Assembly: GCA_028554755.1 (NCBI GenBank)
Contig: JAPTOF010000005.1
Coordinates: 8,689,501 to 8,753,500, forward strand
Direction of reading: 5' to 3'
Length of the DNA stretch: 64,000 bases
From: Cordia subcordata
Lineage: Eukaryota; Streptophyta; Magnoliopsida; Boraginales; Cordiaceae
Part shown: positions 24,187 through 35,625 of the stretch, one piece after another
Layout: each line of letters opens with the position of its first letter
Position numbering within the stretch: position 1 is the first letter of the stretch
Position numbers and translations under genes: made by a program
The notes under the pieces: model-generated
The model's input: the letters and a program-made list of their open reading frames with translations, nothing else
Database searches by the model: none
What the model was told of the DNA's origin: nothing

Positions 24187-25576
24187 TGTTGGGACAAATA
24201 TTTTAAGAGGGGGTGAATTAGGATGTTGATTAATTTTCGGAATAAAAAATTATCAACGAGAGCAAGTAATTTCACTTAGGTAACTCAACAAACACTAAGC
24301 AATCAAATATAGCAAGTAAGCTAAAGGTAAAGAGAGGGAGGAAGAAAATAAATGATTTTTAGGTGGTTCGGCTTTGCCTACGTCCACCGCTTAAGGATAC
24401 TCTCCTTAGGACTTGAACACCTCCACTATTGGATGCTACTTCAAGATTGAACACCTCCACTATTGGATGCTACTTCAAGACCTAGTGAAACACAAATCAA
24501 GAAATACATCTCTTTGAAATCCAACTTTAAAGAACCCAAGAGTCACACTCTTTAGGATTTTCCCACACATTCTATTGCTATTTGAGATGTTCTCACTCTA
24601 ATCCTATCTCAAGAGTGTGTATACAAGATATGAATTTAAGCAATTAAAGATTTAGGGTTACAAGCTTCAAATAAGCAACTATAGCAAATAAAGGCTCTTG
24701 AATGCTCAAAGATAGCAAGTTGTAGCTCAACAATAACGATTTCTAAGTCATAATGATGATAGAATATGGTTGGTAGGGCTTAGAGATCAGCTTTGAATGC
24801 TCGTGGTTCATATTTTAGGTTTGTGGAAGAAAAGGTTCTAAAGAGCAGCTCAAATGATCATAAGCGGCTATAGCATTTAATGCATCGGACTCAGGGTCGG
24901 TCGCTTGAGCTTTTTGACTATGGTCAATCGCTGGGCCGGTTGATCGGCCTGGGGTCAGACCTCTATCAAATTGTAAAACAAAAAAGTCGAATGCTCAAGA
25001 ACTAAGTGGGGAAGTCAACTAGGAGTTCAACCATGCCTAGAAAGCTTGACTTTTGAAAATTTTAAGCACTTTTGAAACTCTCTTTGAATGTATGACAATA
25101 TGATAATGTAAGACCACATCAAAGAGATTTATAAAGCCCTTAATAATCATTATAAGGAATTTTAAAGAATCTAAACATTTTACGAAATAGATTCAGAAAT
25201 CAAAAAGTGCTATAGCCAAGTTTTTCAAAGTCAAGTGAAATGATTTGAAAATGCAATGTAATGAAACCATGAAGGTGAGCTATAAGGAACTATTCTAAGG
25301 CATTCACCAGAAGAGCACAGAAGCCAGTACCCCTTATTTTGTCTCGTCTCCTCCTTATGACTTCACATCTTTCTTCTACAACCTTAAGCTCTTCTACTCT
25401 TGAATTTGCTATGCCATTCTTGATGAAATCTTCTTTGCTCGTAATCACGACTCAAAACCAAGACTTCCACCCACCTATCTCAAAGATATATTCAAGACGA
25501 ACTCATAATATAATTTGCATTCAGTTTAACATAATTTGCATCATCAAAACAACATAAAAGCAATATTAAGCCAATA
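24187..25576. mobile_element. Solo LTR, Copia-like, nested in the pararetrovirus remnant
   Basis: The segment starts TGTTGGGA, like the Copia LTR at 35.8 kb, and contains GTGGTTCGGCTTT and GCCTACGTCCAC, also present in that LTR. It ends CCAATA, plausibly a mutated CA terminus. It is flanked by the 5-bp direct repeat TTTAT at 24182-24186 and 25577-25581. No primer-binding site, polypurine tract or coding sequence is seen within its 1390 bp, so a solo LTR is more likely than a full element. The right end is the less certain border. Confidence 0.65.
24413..24480. repeat. 34-bp perfect tandem duplication inside the solo LTR
   Basis: TTGAACACCTCCACTATTGG begins both units, at 24413 and 24447. The two 34-bp units are identical by eye, suggesting a recent slippage event or selection on a U3-type element. 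Confidence 0.85.
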
Positions 25577-26247
25577 TTTATGATGAGAGATGATCCAAAA
25601 TTTGAAAAACCTTTTGAACAAGTACTTCATACTATAAAACTAAAAGATGTTACAGGTGAAGAACTAAAATTCACTGAAGAACAAATAAAAGAAATTGGGG
25701 AAAACAAATTAGCTATTATTCTAAGTGTGCCAAGATAGTAAATTAGTTTAGTCTTCTAATGATAGAGACTAGTAACTTAGTTTGTCACTACAGTCTACAA
25801 GTGAGAACAATCAACTAGACCAACTCCTCCCTTGAACACGCAATTATTGCAACCCAAGATCCAAGGCAACATGGAATTTGTGCAAAGCTTGTCATCACAC
25901 GTGAGCTTAATCAACTTGTCGAAAATGCCTAAATCAATTATGACAGTAGTAGTATTCTATGTTATTATAAATGTACAGAAATCACTCAAAGAACCAATGC
26001 AGGGCGGAGCATTAATTACAACTTAAATGAAAAAGAAAACAATAAGGGCATATGACATTATTTTCTCATTTATTAATCTGAAAACAATTTTTTGATAAAA
26101 TAATTAGTAAAAAGGAATGCACAAAAACTAGAACTTGTTAACATGGCACCTCTTGACTCTGTTGTAAAACATTATATGGCACTCCTAATGCTACCAAATT
26201 TCTTGTAAGGCAAAAAGTTTTTTTTTTCCGCTCCCCAAATGGCATAA

Positions 26248-26561
26248 AGTTTTTGTTTTTTTTTTTTTTTTTGATAACCTAGAGAACATCCCTACCCATC
26301 CAGCTCATGATACAAAGACAGGATTAGTACTAGTACTGCCTAAGGTAGAGTATGACATGCCTATATCCTATATCGCTTGCCTAACAAATAGATGTAAATC
26401 AAAACCCTGGGTTGTAGTGGTCTGCCCCTAAGACATGCACCAGGTCAATCAAGAGCCTATCAAGAGCAGTTAAAGCATACCCCTGCCGTCATGCAATTTC
26501 GAACCCTATCTTTACCTCGATAACACCTACCATGTACCACCTGAGCTATCCCTTGGGGGCC
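26248..26561 (-). mobile_element. tRNA-derived SINE
   Basis: On the minus strand the head near 26561 reads GGCCCCCAAGGGATAGCTCA. It contains an A-box-like TAGCTCAGGTGG (26537-26548) and, about 30 bp on, a B-box-like GGGTTCGAAATT (26495-26506), the internal Pol III promoter arrangement of a tRNA. The body ends in a long A run (plus-strand T run at about 26250-26272). Copy A of the segmental duplication has no equivalent, so it inserted later. Target duplications were not found. Confidence 0.7.
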
Positions 26562-26868
26562 AATAGGAACTAAATTTTTAATAATAATATGTTTTCTTCA
26601 AGCAGCATCAAAAGGTTAATTATTCCGAGAAAAGAAAGCCCTCGTATATTATCTCCGAAACTCGAACTTCGAGATTATACAAACTTCCCATATAACATTG
26701 ATGAACTCATTATAGCTCTTTTCTCTCTTGCTGGCGTGCTTCGTGTGACAGACTTTGAATCCAAATCCCCTGAAATAGAATGACAAATGTTGCCATGACC
26801 AGATTCTGATAAATTACCCGAGAGAACAAAGCTGCAACAACAACAAGCTTCTTGTCATATACTTACAA

Positions 26869-27045
26869 TCTATTTGGATTGATTTTTTTTTCAATAAACA
26901 AATACTTTCATTTCTAAAAAAAATGATATCTCTTCTGCAATAAAAGTCCAATTATTTTCCTTCTTTTAGAAATTAGAAATTTTAACTTCTAAAATAGAAT
27001 TTGTTGAGAAAAGTGCTTTTGAAAAAAGTCAATCCAAATGAGCCC
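26869..27045. mobile_element. MITE, family 1 copy c
   Basis: Starts TCTATTTGGATTGATTTTTT and ends AAAAGTCAATCCAAATGAG, giving the family's inverted termini. It occupies the same place relative to the membrane-protein gene as copy a at 15.4 kb. Its right end overlaps the last codons of that gene's open frame. Confidence 0.7.
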
Positions 27046-27271
27046 TAATTGTAGCTTGTTGGGAATCTTCGATGGTGTCGTCATCCCTGCCACCTTTTTC
27101 TGTGTCGTTAGAAACTTGCTTGGAAGAAGCTTGACTACTACTCCGCCGCATGCAGCAACAACTGCACATAAGGCATAGAGCCATGTATCCACAGATGACG
27201 AAGACACCCGCTCCCATGGCCGCAAAGATAGACGCCACGCTCTTTCTGTAACCTTCCCACCCTTCCATCAT
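27029..27271 (-). CDS. Small predicted membrane protein with a cysteine cluster (unidentified)
   Basis: An 80-codon open frame from ATG at 27271. Residues 1-11 are polar. Residues about 12-37 form one hydrophobic segment (VASIFAAMGAGVFVICGYMA). The CSCCCMRR cluster follows, then a Ser/Lys/Asp-rich soluble tail. The layout suggests a single-pass membrane peptide with a cytosolic cysteine patch that could be palmitoylated. This is inference; no family is recognised. A second Met at codon 2 is an alternative start. The conserved paralogous pseudogene at 15.7 kb and conserved upstream DNA support a real gene. The final residues and stop codon come from the end of the adjacent MITE (up to 27045). 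Confidence 0.5.
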   Translation of the reverse strand: MMEGWEGYRKSVASIFAAMGAGVFVICGYMALCLMCSCCCMRRSSSQASSKQVSNDTEKGGRDDDTIEDSQQATIRAHLD

Positions 27272-28307
27272 CTTTAAAGCTCACTCGCTAAATGGATTCA
27301 AACAATCCCCCTATGAATCAAAATTGTTTGTTCTTCAAGTGTTTTCTCAGTGTTTTTTAGGCTATTTTAATGATTAAACAAGGCCAAAGTATTTTTAATT
27401 TCTTGTAATATAAGTGTAGAAATTAAGTCACATTGTTTATGGGAGAAACAAAGAAATATGATCATGCTCATGCATGCTTAGGAAGTTGCGCCGTTTATTT
27501 TTAGGTGCTGAAACAAGGACTTTTGTCGTATGTTAACGTTTCGATAATACTTTGGCTATTTTGTGCATGCTGTGAATTAGAATTTTTATCCGGTAGCAAT
27601 TAAAAATTTATATAATTTATTGTTTATGCTTAGATATTTTTTTCAACGGAAGACATCAAAATTACCTTTAAATAATAGTTTTGTGATTTATGTTTCTTAT
27701 GGCACTTTGAGAATTAAGATTCAAATATCTTAGCAATATTTTGTAATTATTTTTTTGTTAGGATTTGTTAGATGTTATTACCAGATGGGATTTTAACAAT
27801 TAGGGCTTTGATTCAACTTTACCTATTATACCCTCGTTGACCAACACTTAATAGGGGCAAGATAGATTTTTTCTTTTTTTATTATGTCTAATAGGGTATA
27901 TTTGGTGTCAGAGGTTTACTTACACTCTATATCAGTTAATAGTAGAGGTAGAATTTTTCTTATTAGGTGTGGAATAAGAATCAACAAATCCCGTTCCATA
28001 AACAACACCAATCTTGTATGAAGGTTGAACAATGTCTATTATGTTATGAAGATGCAACAAAACTTTGAGGCTTGACTCACTCATTTACTACTGAAATAGC
28101 TTTTCTAAAAGCAACAAGTAGAGATTCAACAATTTTTTTCATTTTTTTATTATGTTCAATAGAGTGAGAATAGTGTCAAACGTTTATCATGATACTGTGT
28201 ATCAACTAACGGTAGATGTATTACTAGAGATTCAATCTATTATTCTAGCTTTATTCAATATGTTAGGATTTTTTGATTAATCTATGTTAAAAACACTGGA
28301 ATTTTAT

Positions 28308-30113
28308 CATAAAAACTAATTGATTAATATACGTTATGGGTATCTAAGATCTTTATGGTGACCACATCGTTGTATGGCCAAATAATAACAATTAAATCAA
28401 ACAACACAAAATCACAAAATTTATCCTCTTTATCACATGAATGCAATTCACAGGTCGAACCACGGGGAATTGGGATTATTGCCAGCAATTAAAAAAAATT
28501 ATAATCTAAAATTCAACATTGAAAATAAATAAATTAAAGGCAACACGAGAGACAATTTTGAAATTAAACTAAATTAAAGAGAAAATAAAACAACTAAAAG
28601 AAAATCATAGAAATCAACCACGAAAATTGTGAGAATTAAATCTATGGAACTTGCAATTCAAGGTGATAGCCAGAAAATTATCCTATTCATGTTCGTCAAT
28701 TCCAAGATTTCCAATTAAGTACAAGAGATTAGGCTACAAGATCTAATTCACCTAGATTAATTAGCTAAAGTTATTGAAGCATAATCTATCTCAATGGCAT
28801 AAATTATTTCTCACTTTTCTTTAATTAATTAATTTAACAAACCCTAGAAAATTAATTGAGACTACAAAGGCATAAGCTATTTCAGTAGCATAACTTATCT
28901 CAATCTTGGAACAATTAATTAAATATAGTCTTGTTAATTGATCTATATTCATACCCACAAAAACCTACAAGATTCCTATATGGCAAAAGGTATAACACTT
29001 GATTGACAAAAATTAGCTACAAGCATAATAATAATTAACGAAGAATTTAATAAGCAATAAGCACAAATACAAATAATCAAATAAATCCTAAAGAATCTGA
29101 AACATGAACAAAAATAATTATTAACTATCACCCTGAATCATGGGGATTTAGTTCATAATTGAGTTCAAAGCAAAAATTGAAACAAAATTGAGAGTGGAAA
29201 AACTCGTCGTATTATTTGTAGACAAATAAGTTGATGAAGTTCTTTGTCTCCAATTCTCTTCAAGAGTTTCTCCCCAACTTGCTCTTCAATTTAATCTCTA
29301 CAAATTCTTAGGTTGAAGTCTCCTTTTTTTGTTGTGTATTATGGGTATTTATAATGGTATCAAATTTCTTTTTCAAATCCCACATGGATTAGGAAATTGC
29401 TGTCAGTTTTTATGCTCTCTTTTGACTGACATTTTTGACCATCTTAAAGACAGATCTAGGCTGAGCTCAAAATAGGAAAGTTGTAGCTCTATGAATTTAC
29501 TTTCCATATCCACATGAGTCACCTTATTTGGACCTCTATAGCCCGAGTTATGCCCAAAATACCAAAATCTGTCTAGCAAGCGGTTGGAATTTTCCAAACG
29601 TGTTGTGACTGATTTTTCACCTTGCTTCCTCTTGAATTTGAAAGGTGATCTGCATAAGAATTGTAGCTATGCATCTTAGGAGTCCAGTGGCTCAAGAATC
29701 ACGTGATTTTGACCTCTAGAGTTGGAGTTATGAGCAAAATACTAAAATTGGTCTAACAGGAAAAATTTTTCAAAAATTAATACCAATGTCACTTTTCATA
29801 TTCATTTACCAACGACTTTATTTGCAAGAAAGACCAAAGTTCCTTGTTTTCTATGAAAAATTGATGCTTGATCCACATATTTGAGTCCAATACTTCTTCA
29901 TTAAATTAGCCAAACTCAAATTATAACCGATTTTCAACTCTAATTGCTTAGAATCTTCTTCAAATTGCTCTTATAAGCTTCCACAAAATCTTTTCTTCTC
30001 TCAAATGAGACTGGATCAAATAATTTACAAAATAAATAACTTTAATCACTTTGATCTATGTAATTGCATGGAAAATATTGAAATTTATTGCAAAATATGA
30101 ACACGCATCAGTG
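28308..30113. mobile_element. 1.8-kb block present only in segmental copy B (putative insertion)
   Basis: Copy A reads straight from ATTAATCTAT to CTTAATTATAAAAG at 16690-16725, while copy B is interrupted. The 7-bp repeat ATTTTAT borders the extra block at 28301-28307 and 30114-30120, a possible target duplication. The interior has no credible gene. It contains AGGTCGAACCACGGGGAATT, whose complement resembles phrases common near plant LTR-element junctions. I could not find LTRs, so the element class is unassigned. Confidence 0.45.
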
Positions 30114-30725
30114 ATTTTATACTTTATAATTTTTTCATGTAAGACATATAATACTTTAATTATAAAAGAATGTGTTAGTGCACTTATATGAATTTCTTTA
30201 ATTTATCAATTTATATGTTTTAATTTTTAAAATTGGATTTTGATGATGTAAATGTGTGCGTGGAAATAAAATTCTCTTATGTTGTTTCTTTTTAATACAG
30301 AGGGAGACTCGTTGTGAGCATTTGTCAGCTTGTTAGTCATCATTACCACTTGTCGATTATTATCATCATCTTGGTCAGCTAATGAGAGAATCCATTAGTT
30401 TATTTACTTCTAAAATTGGCTTTAATCTTACCCTTTATGTCATTTCGGTTATGAAACTTATAAATGATTGTATATTTTGATATAGGATTTTTTTTTGTAT
30501 TTATTTTATCAAGTTTCTAATTTATTATTTAGATTAGAAATACTTTTATAATTGAGTACTTAAATAGAACCAATTGTTACAATTTGTTGGTCTATAGTAC
30601 TCAATAAGGTCTCATATTTTAAAAATATTTTATAAATATTTTATTTTCTAAATACATCTTAAACAACGATTAAATAACCACATCTTTTTGCATTTGTCTT
30701 ATTATTTTTGGTGATATCAAATATG

Positions 30726-31490
30726 TACCATATATTAAACTTTTTTAAAGAAGAAAATTAATCCCACTCAAAAGAAATTAAGGCGCCCCCGTCTCTCTTC
30801 ACCGTGGTTTGTGTCCTGTTCTCTGCACAATGTACATGTTATTGGTTGGTTTTCTAGCATATTGTAGCATCCAAGATATTAAATACATGTTAAAAAGACA
30901 AAGTTAACAATTGGAAATCAAATAATTTTTTAGAGTTAGTTTCTCTCATAATCTCTAAACTATTTATGACTGAGATAATTTAATCCAATTAATTTAGTTC
31001 TTAAACTATGAGAGTGTGTCTCTTACTCCTCTAACAAATTTAGGAAATTAAATAATATTGATTCAATTAATTTTTGTTGTAATAAAAAACTAACGACACA
31101 AAGAAAATCTCCCTCATTTTCTCATCACCTGCGTTCCTTTCCGTACAATTGCTGTTAATTTTTTGGAAAAAAAAAAAAACGTTAATTAAACTAACGTCGT
31201 CGACTATCAACAATGTCAAAAAATTATATATCCATCAAATTAGCCATGCAGGTGAAGCTGCTGCGCAAGCGCATGCTTGTGAGTCATCCATGTCCTACCA
31301 CCTTCAAAATAACACATCAGCCGAAGGAATCCTCCATTTTATCACACGTACGAAGTCTCCATGCACTCCCTCACCACGTGTCTTTACACCCAAATCATAC
31401 ATATACCGCCATTCAAAGCTTTAAACACCCCCAGCAGAAAAAAAAAAAAAAAAAAAAGAAGGAAAAAAAATAGAAATAGAGAAGTGAAAA
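30726..31490. other. Intergenic DNA and 5' flank of the glyoxalase-family gene
   Basis: No gene is seen. A 20-bp-scale A run at 31438-31458 lies directly upstream of the start codon and would fall in the 5' leader. Three overlapping short open frames at 31149-31543 are artefacts of this leader. Confidence 0.4.
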
Positions 31491-33327
31491 ATGATGAACA
31501 AAGAAGACAGAAGAAACGAGGGAAATGGAGAAGGAAAGAATGACAAGGTTCCATTAATGGCGCTGAACCACGTATCGAGATTGTGCTGCTCGGTGGAGAA
31601 ATCAGTTGAGTTTTACAGCAAAGTTTTGGGGTTCGTATTGACTGAGCGTCCGCATGGTCTGGACAACGTCGAAGGTGCGTGGCTGTTCAACTATGGCATC
31701 GGGATTCATTTGGTGCAGGCTAAGGATGATGATAAGCTGCCTGATGATAAGGATTATTTGGACCCGTTGGACAATCATATCTCCTTTCAGGTTTGTTTTT
31801 TTTTTTCTTCTCCTTTTTTCTTTTTGAAACTCTCGCCCCCAACCCAACCCCGCTCTCCGCAGGATTTGAATTAACTACTTGGTTTATTCATTGAACTCCA
31901 TATTTCCTTTCAAGTTTAATCCTCTTTGCTTATGGATTTATTTTAGGGCCTATTTGAATTGTTTTTTTCTCTCATAAAAAAATATTTTTTTTTGAAAATA
32001 TATATCTTTTTTGTAGTAAGTATTTGAATCGATTTTTCAAACAGTTGAAACTCTTAAAAAATGTTTAATAAAGCATTTTTTTAAAATAAAAAAATTTAAC
32101 TTTTGAAAAAAATACTTTTCTAGAATGCTTAAAAAAAATTACTTTTAATACAAGTTAAAATGAACAAGCCTTTACTCTCTCTCAACTCGTTGAGTCGTAA
32201 AAGGAGAATTCATGTATTGAATGTAATATACAGCAATGCTCGTCATACGAGAAGGGTATGCACCTAGCCTTCTTTAATTTGGGCATTAATATAAAGTCAA
32301 GGCTTAATTAATTCTTCGAATATAATTTGGACTTGATATGTTTGATAAGTGAGAGAATGGGTAAATGTCATGCATATATGTTACGTTGTCCCTAATCTTT
32401 ACTTATTTTAACATTACGTCTCTTATTTTATGTCGAAATATGATCGTCACGAATTTTTATCGTTGTGACACTATTGGTCTTTATTTAGGTTAAAAAATTT
32501 CTAAAAATAAAAAGAATTAGACACGATGTAGAGTGGAGAAGAAAAGCGTGTGTCACATTCTAACTTTGTTTATTTATTTATTTATTTTTGGATGATTCCA
32601 AGTTTGAGAGTTAATTGCGTCTACTGATTTAAAGATTTAAAGATAAGGAGCCTAAACTTGTTATAAGCAACCAACAAGTTATTGGGTAATAGTTAAGGTG
32701 GTAGCGGTCTCACTATAAGAAGGAGAGTATAAGTTTGAATGTGGAGAAACGCACTTGTTGGGTACTTATTGAGAGACTTTTCTGTAACCCCTCCCGATTT
32801 GATAGGATTAGTCTCAATTCCATCCCATCCTAGCTCAAAGTTTAAAAACAATAAATAAATAAAAGCAATAAAACTAAGGAGCCTAAAGGCAAAAATGAGA
32901 GATCACAAATCTCATTTTCCACTTAGAGAACATATATATAAGTGCTTATCTCATCATTATTATGTTCAATTTTGCCTACTTTTTTCTTGGCTGGCTTGGT
33001 CTGATTTTGTTTTGAAAGCTTGATGAGCATGAATGCTACATTCATCTCAAAAGTCTTAAAGCAAAAACAATTTGTTTGTTTTTACAGTGTGAAGACATGA
33101 GCGCGGTGGAGCAGAGGCTGGAGGAGTTTGGGATACAGTACATCAAGAGAACAGTGGGAAACGAAGAGGGAGCAGCCATCGACCAACTCTTTTTCGACGA
33201 CCCAGACGGGTACATGATTGAGATCTGCAACTGCGAGAATTTGAAGCTTGTCCCTCAACGTTCCGAGGGACGAATAAAGCTTCCATCAGATCGTCATAAC
33301 CCCCCGGTTGAAATGGACCGTGATTAG
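31491..33327 (+). CDS. Glyoxalase I-like / VOC-superfamily protein (two exons)
   Basis: Exon 1 is 31491-31790 (100 codons, phase 0, CAG|GTTTG) and exon 2 is 33088-33327 (TACAG|TGTGAA to TAG). Together they encode 179 residues. Two beta-alpha-beta-beta-beta VOC modules are seen: LNHVSRLCCSVEKSVEFY (26-43) and the DNHISFQ...GYMIEICN half (95-148). Candidate metal or active-site residues are His27, His73, His96 and Glu145. It resembles plant glyoxalase I-like proteins of the At1g15380/At1g80160 type, small cytosolic VOC proteins. Methylglyoxal activity is not established by sequence alone. The start is the first ATG of ATGATG. A SINE-like element and a family 1 MITE lie in the 1.3-kb intron, and a foldback element starts 20 bp after the stop. 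Confidence 0.92.
31946..32170. mobile_element. MITE, family 1 copy d (in glyoxalase-family intron)
   Basis: Starts GGGCCTATTTGAATTG and ends AAAATGAACAAGCC, with the family's T-rich to A-rich interior and CAAACAGTTGAAACTC. The termini are more decayed than other copies. It lies wholly within intron 1. Confidence 0.5.
32685..32875 (+). mobile_element. Probable tRNA-derived SINE (in glyoxalase-family intron)
   Basis: TAGTTAAGGTGGTAGCGGTC resembles a Pol III A box, and AGTTTGAATGTGG about 40 bp later resembles a B box. The block ends in an A-rich tail with AATAAATAAATAAAAG. Sense orientation relative to the gene. The boxes are degenerate and borders are approximate. Confidence 0.5.
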
Positions 33328-33347
33328 CATTATTGTTAATTGAGTAA

Positions 33348-33561
33348 ATTGCACCGAACCTCTACAATTTGGACGTTACTCCCATTCAATAGGCACGGAC
33401 ACCTCTTTTAAGAGTATATGTGCTACACATTTTGAAGACCGTAAGAAGTTTTCGTGTTTACATTTCGATATGTGAGCTATACATTTTAATATCTTATGTT
33501 GAAATTACGGGGAGATAACATGTACTTAAGACAAACCAACTATAGGGGAATTCGGTGCAAT
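33348..33561. mobile_element. Foldback MITE in the 3' flank of the glyoxalase-family gene
   Basis: The left end ATTGCACCGAACCTCTA pairs with the right end TAGGGGAATTCGGTGCAAT as an imperfect inverted repeat. It begins about 20 bp after the stop codon, so it probably forms most of the 3' UTR and may supply the cleavage site. About 214 bp, non-coding. Confidence 0.6.
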
Positions 33562-35625
33562 ATCTTTGCCTTGTTAATTAGAGAAATATGTCAATCCAAG
33601 TAATGTCCATGGTGCAGCAGTTGGAACTGTTTCGGGATCATGTTTTTTCTAGAGCAGTATATCATATCGTGACATGCTTCTAACTGCATTATTATCTATT
33701 CATCTCTGTATGGAACCGGATTATTCAATTCTTTCGCACTTTTGGATTATACTGTGTAGCAATGAGTGACGAAATTTAACTTATTCTGGTGATTTTGTAT
33801 GTGTCAGGGGTGAGCACTCATTTTAGGTTTAAACGAAAACCAGCGAATTTTAATAATTGAATTTTGAATTACTAATTTCGGTTCAAATATATTAATAATG
33901 GACATCTTTTCTAATCAAATTTTCTGGTTAGGTTACAATGGAATCCTAAAAAGAATCATACCTTGTTTTAAATTAATTAAAATAACCAGATTCCATCGTA
34001 ATTGTAATAAGTGAATTCTACTACAATGAGTGACATAAATTTGTAAATATGCTTTTTTTTTTTTACAAATTTTCACTTTTCACGGGATTTAAAGTCTTGA
34101 GAGAGGAAGTTTCGATTACTTGAGTTTCTTTTTGATCACTACAAACTTGTAAATACACGTGAACGTAAATTTAAAAATTATTAACGAACCAAGAATCTTT
34201 TTAAATAAATGTTAGCTATTTGGTTATTCTGTTAATAACTGGATTTTTATTGAACTAGAAATTGAATCTTTTTATTTTGGATAATTGAAACTGGACTGAA
34301 TATAAAAATAGATAAATCGATTTTTGTATCACACTTGGTGCATCATCAGTTCCATAGCTCTCATCTCATGGTAGCTCAACGTATTCATGTGTGATGTTAG
34401 ACAAACTTTGGGTCTTGGGCTACTATCCGGAGATGATTCGTTTTCTACGCTGTAAGTATGTAGTAGGTAATTATATTCGTCTTGAATTCGATTTTACATG
34501 TATAATGTATACTATACAGATATCTTCACGTGGACTGGGCTTGGCATGTCTTATGGGCATTGCAACAACGGCACATCTTTTTCTGAAGTGCTATGATCGC
34601 TTGTATCTCCTAGTTCCTACAACTGCAATTCCACATCTTACTGCGGAACAATATTAGCTCTATTTATTTGGCCTCCAATCTAATTATTCGTCAAAAAAGC
34701 GAGAGATGAGATTCGTGATGCTAGCTTCAAGGTTCAATGTGTTAACACAATTGATTAATTGGCAAATATATATCTTTATCAAATTTACATACAAGTTGCG
34801 CTTCTCCTTTTTAGACAAATTCAATGTGACCTGCACCACATTAACTTCTAGGGAGTGTTAGATATGTCATCATAGATAAGAGTTAATGAAGTATTACGCT
34901 CTTTATTATTGTTACTTGATATGTGTTTAATGTATCTTGTAAATAACATGTATTAAGTTACATGATTGTTTACATTTTGTATAAAGTTAATTTTGTAAAC
35001 ACAATACACCCTAAGATAACATTGGGGTTTCCCTCGTCTTACAACATTGACTTGTTTCTAGAAATACAAGATTAAGACCTCTAGTCTGTACATGACTTTG
35101 GATTGCTGTGTCCTATAAGCTTTTTACACTGATATGCACTAGCTTCAACAAAGCTTTTCTAACCTAGTTTTCATTGAGTTGAAGAAGTGAAGGAAGTGAA
35201 ATGATAATTGTATATGTAAATTACGAAGTTACCCTTAACTAATGGGTACTGTGCAAAAAGGAGATGCTTAGTAATGCATCTTTTCCTTTTCACTACGTTT
35301 GAATTGAAGGGAATGGGGGGAAGGAATAATTTGGGAGTGACTTTTTAGTCCCTTCCTTTGTTCGACTTGGAGGGTTTTGAGAGGGTAAGGTAATTAAATG
35401 ATGAGTGTTATTCTCCCAATTCCCTTATATCTGATCGCTTCAAACTGAAGGAAATAGAGGGGGAAGGGAGTTGTTTATTGTAATAACAATTTTAACCTTC
35501 TATCTCACTCGTATAATATGAAAAATATAAAATAAAAATGATATAAAAGTTATTTTTCACTTGAAATTTATCCTTCTTTCCATTTTTTTACTAATCCAAA
35601 TAAAACAAAAATATAATCTTCTACA
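33562..35625. other. Intergenic DNA, no gene seen
   Basis: An 88-codon open frame at 34391-34657 has no recognisable domain and no duplicated or spliced context. 35290-35480 has purine-rich GGGAATGGGGGGAAGG-type stretches that look repeat-derived. Nothing else can be supported. Confidence 0.4.

Larger units (their letters stand above)
26034..30725. repeat. Segmental duplication, copy B
   Basis: Co-linear with copy A (13925-17300). It is longer because of a SINE-like element at 26248-26561 and an unshared block of about 1.8 kb at 28308-30113. It keeps the intact small membrane-protein gene and the family 1 MITE next to it. The two copies are clearly diverged throughout, so the duplication is old. 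Confidence 0.8.

Noticed and set aside
31602..31847. 81-codon minus-strand frame
   Set aside because: It is the antisense of glyoxalase-family exon 1.
34391..34657. 88-codon open frame with mixed composition
   Set aside because: No domain, no conserved copy and no splice partners; it is compatible with chance in this AT content.
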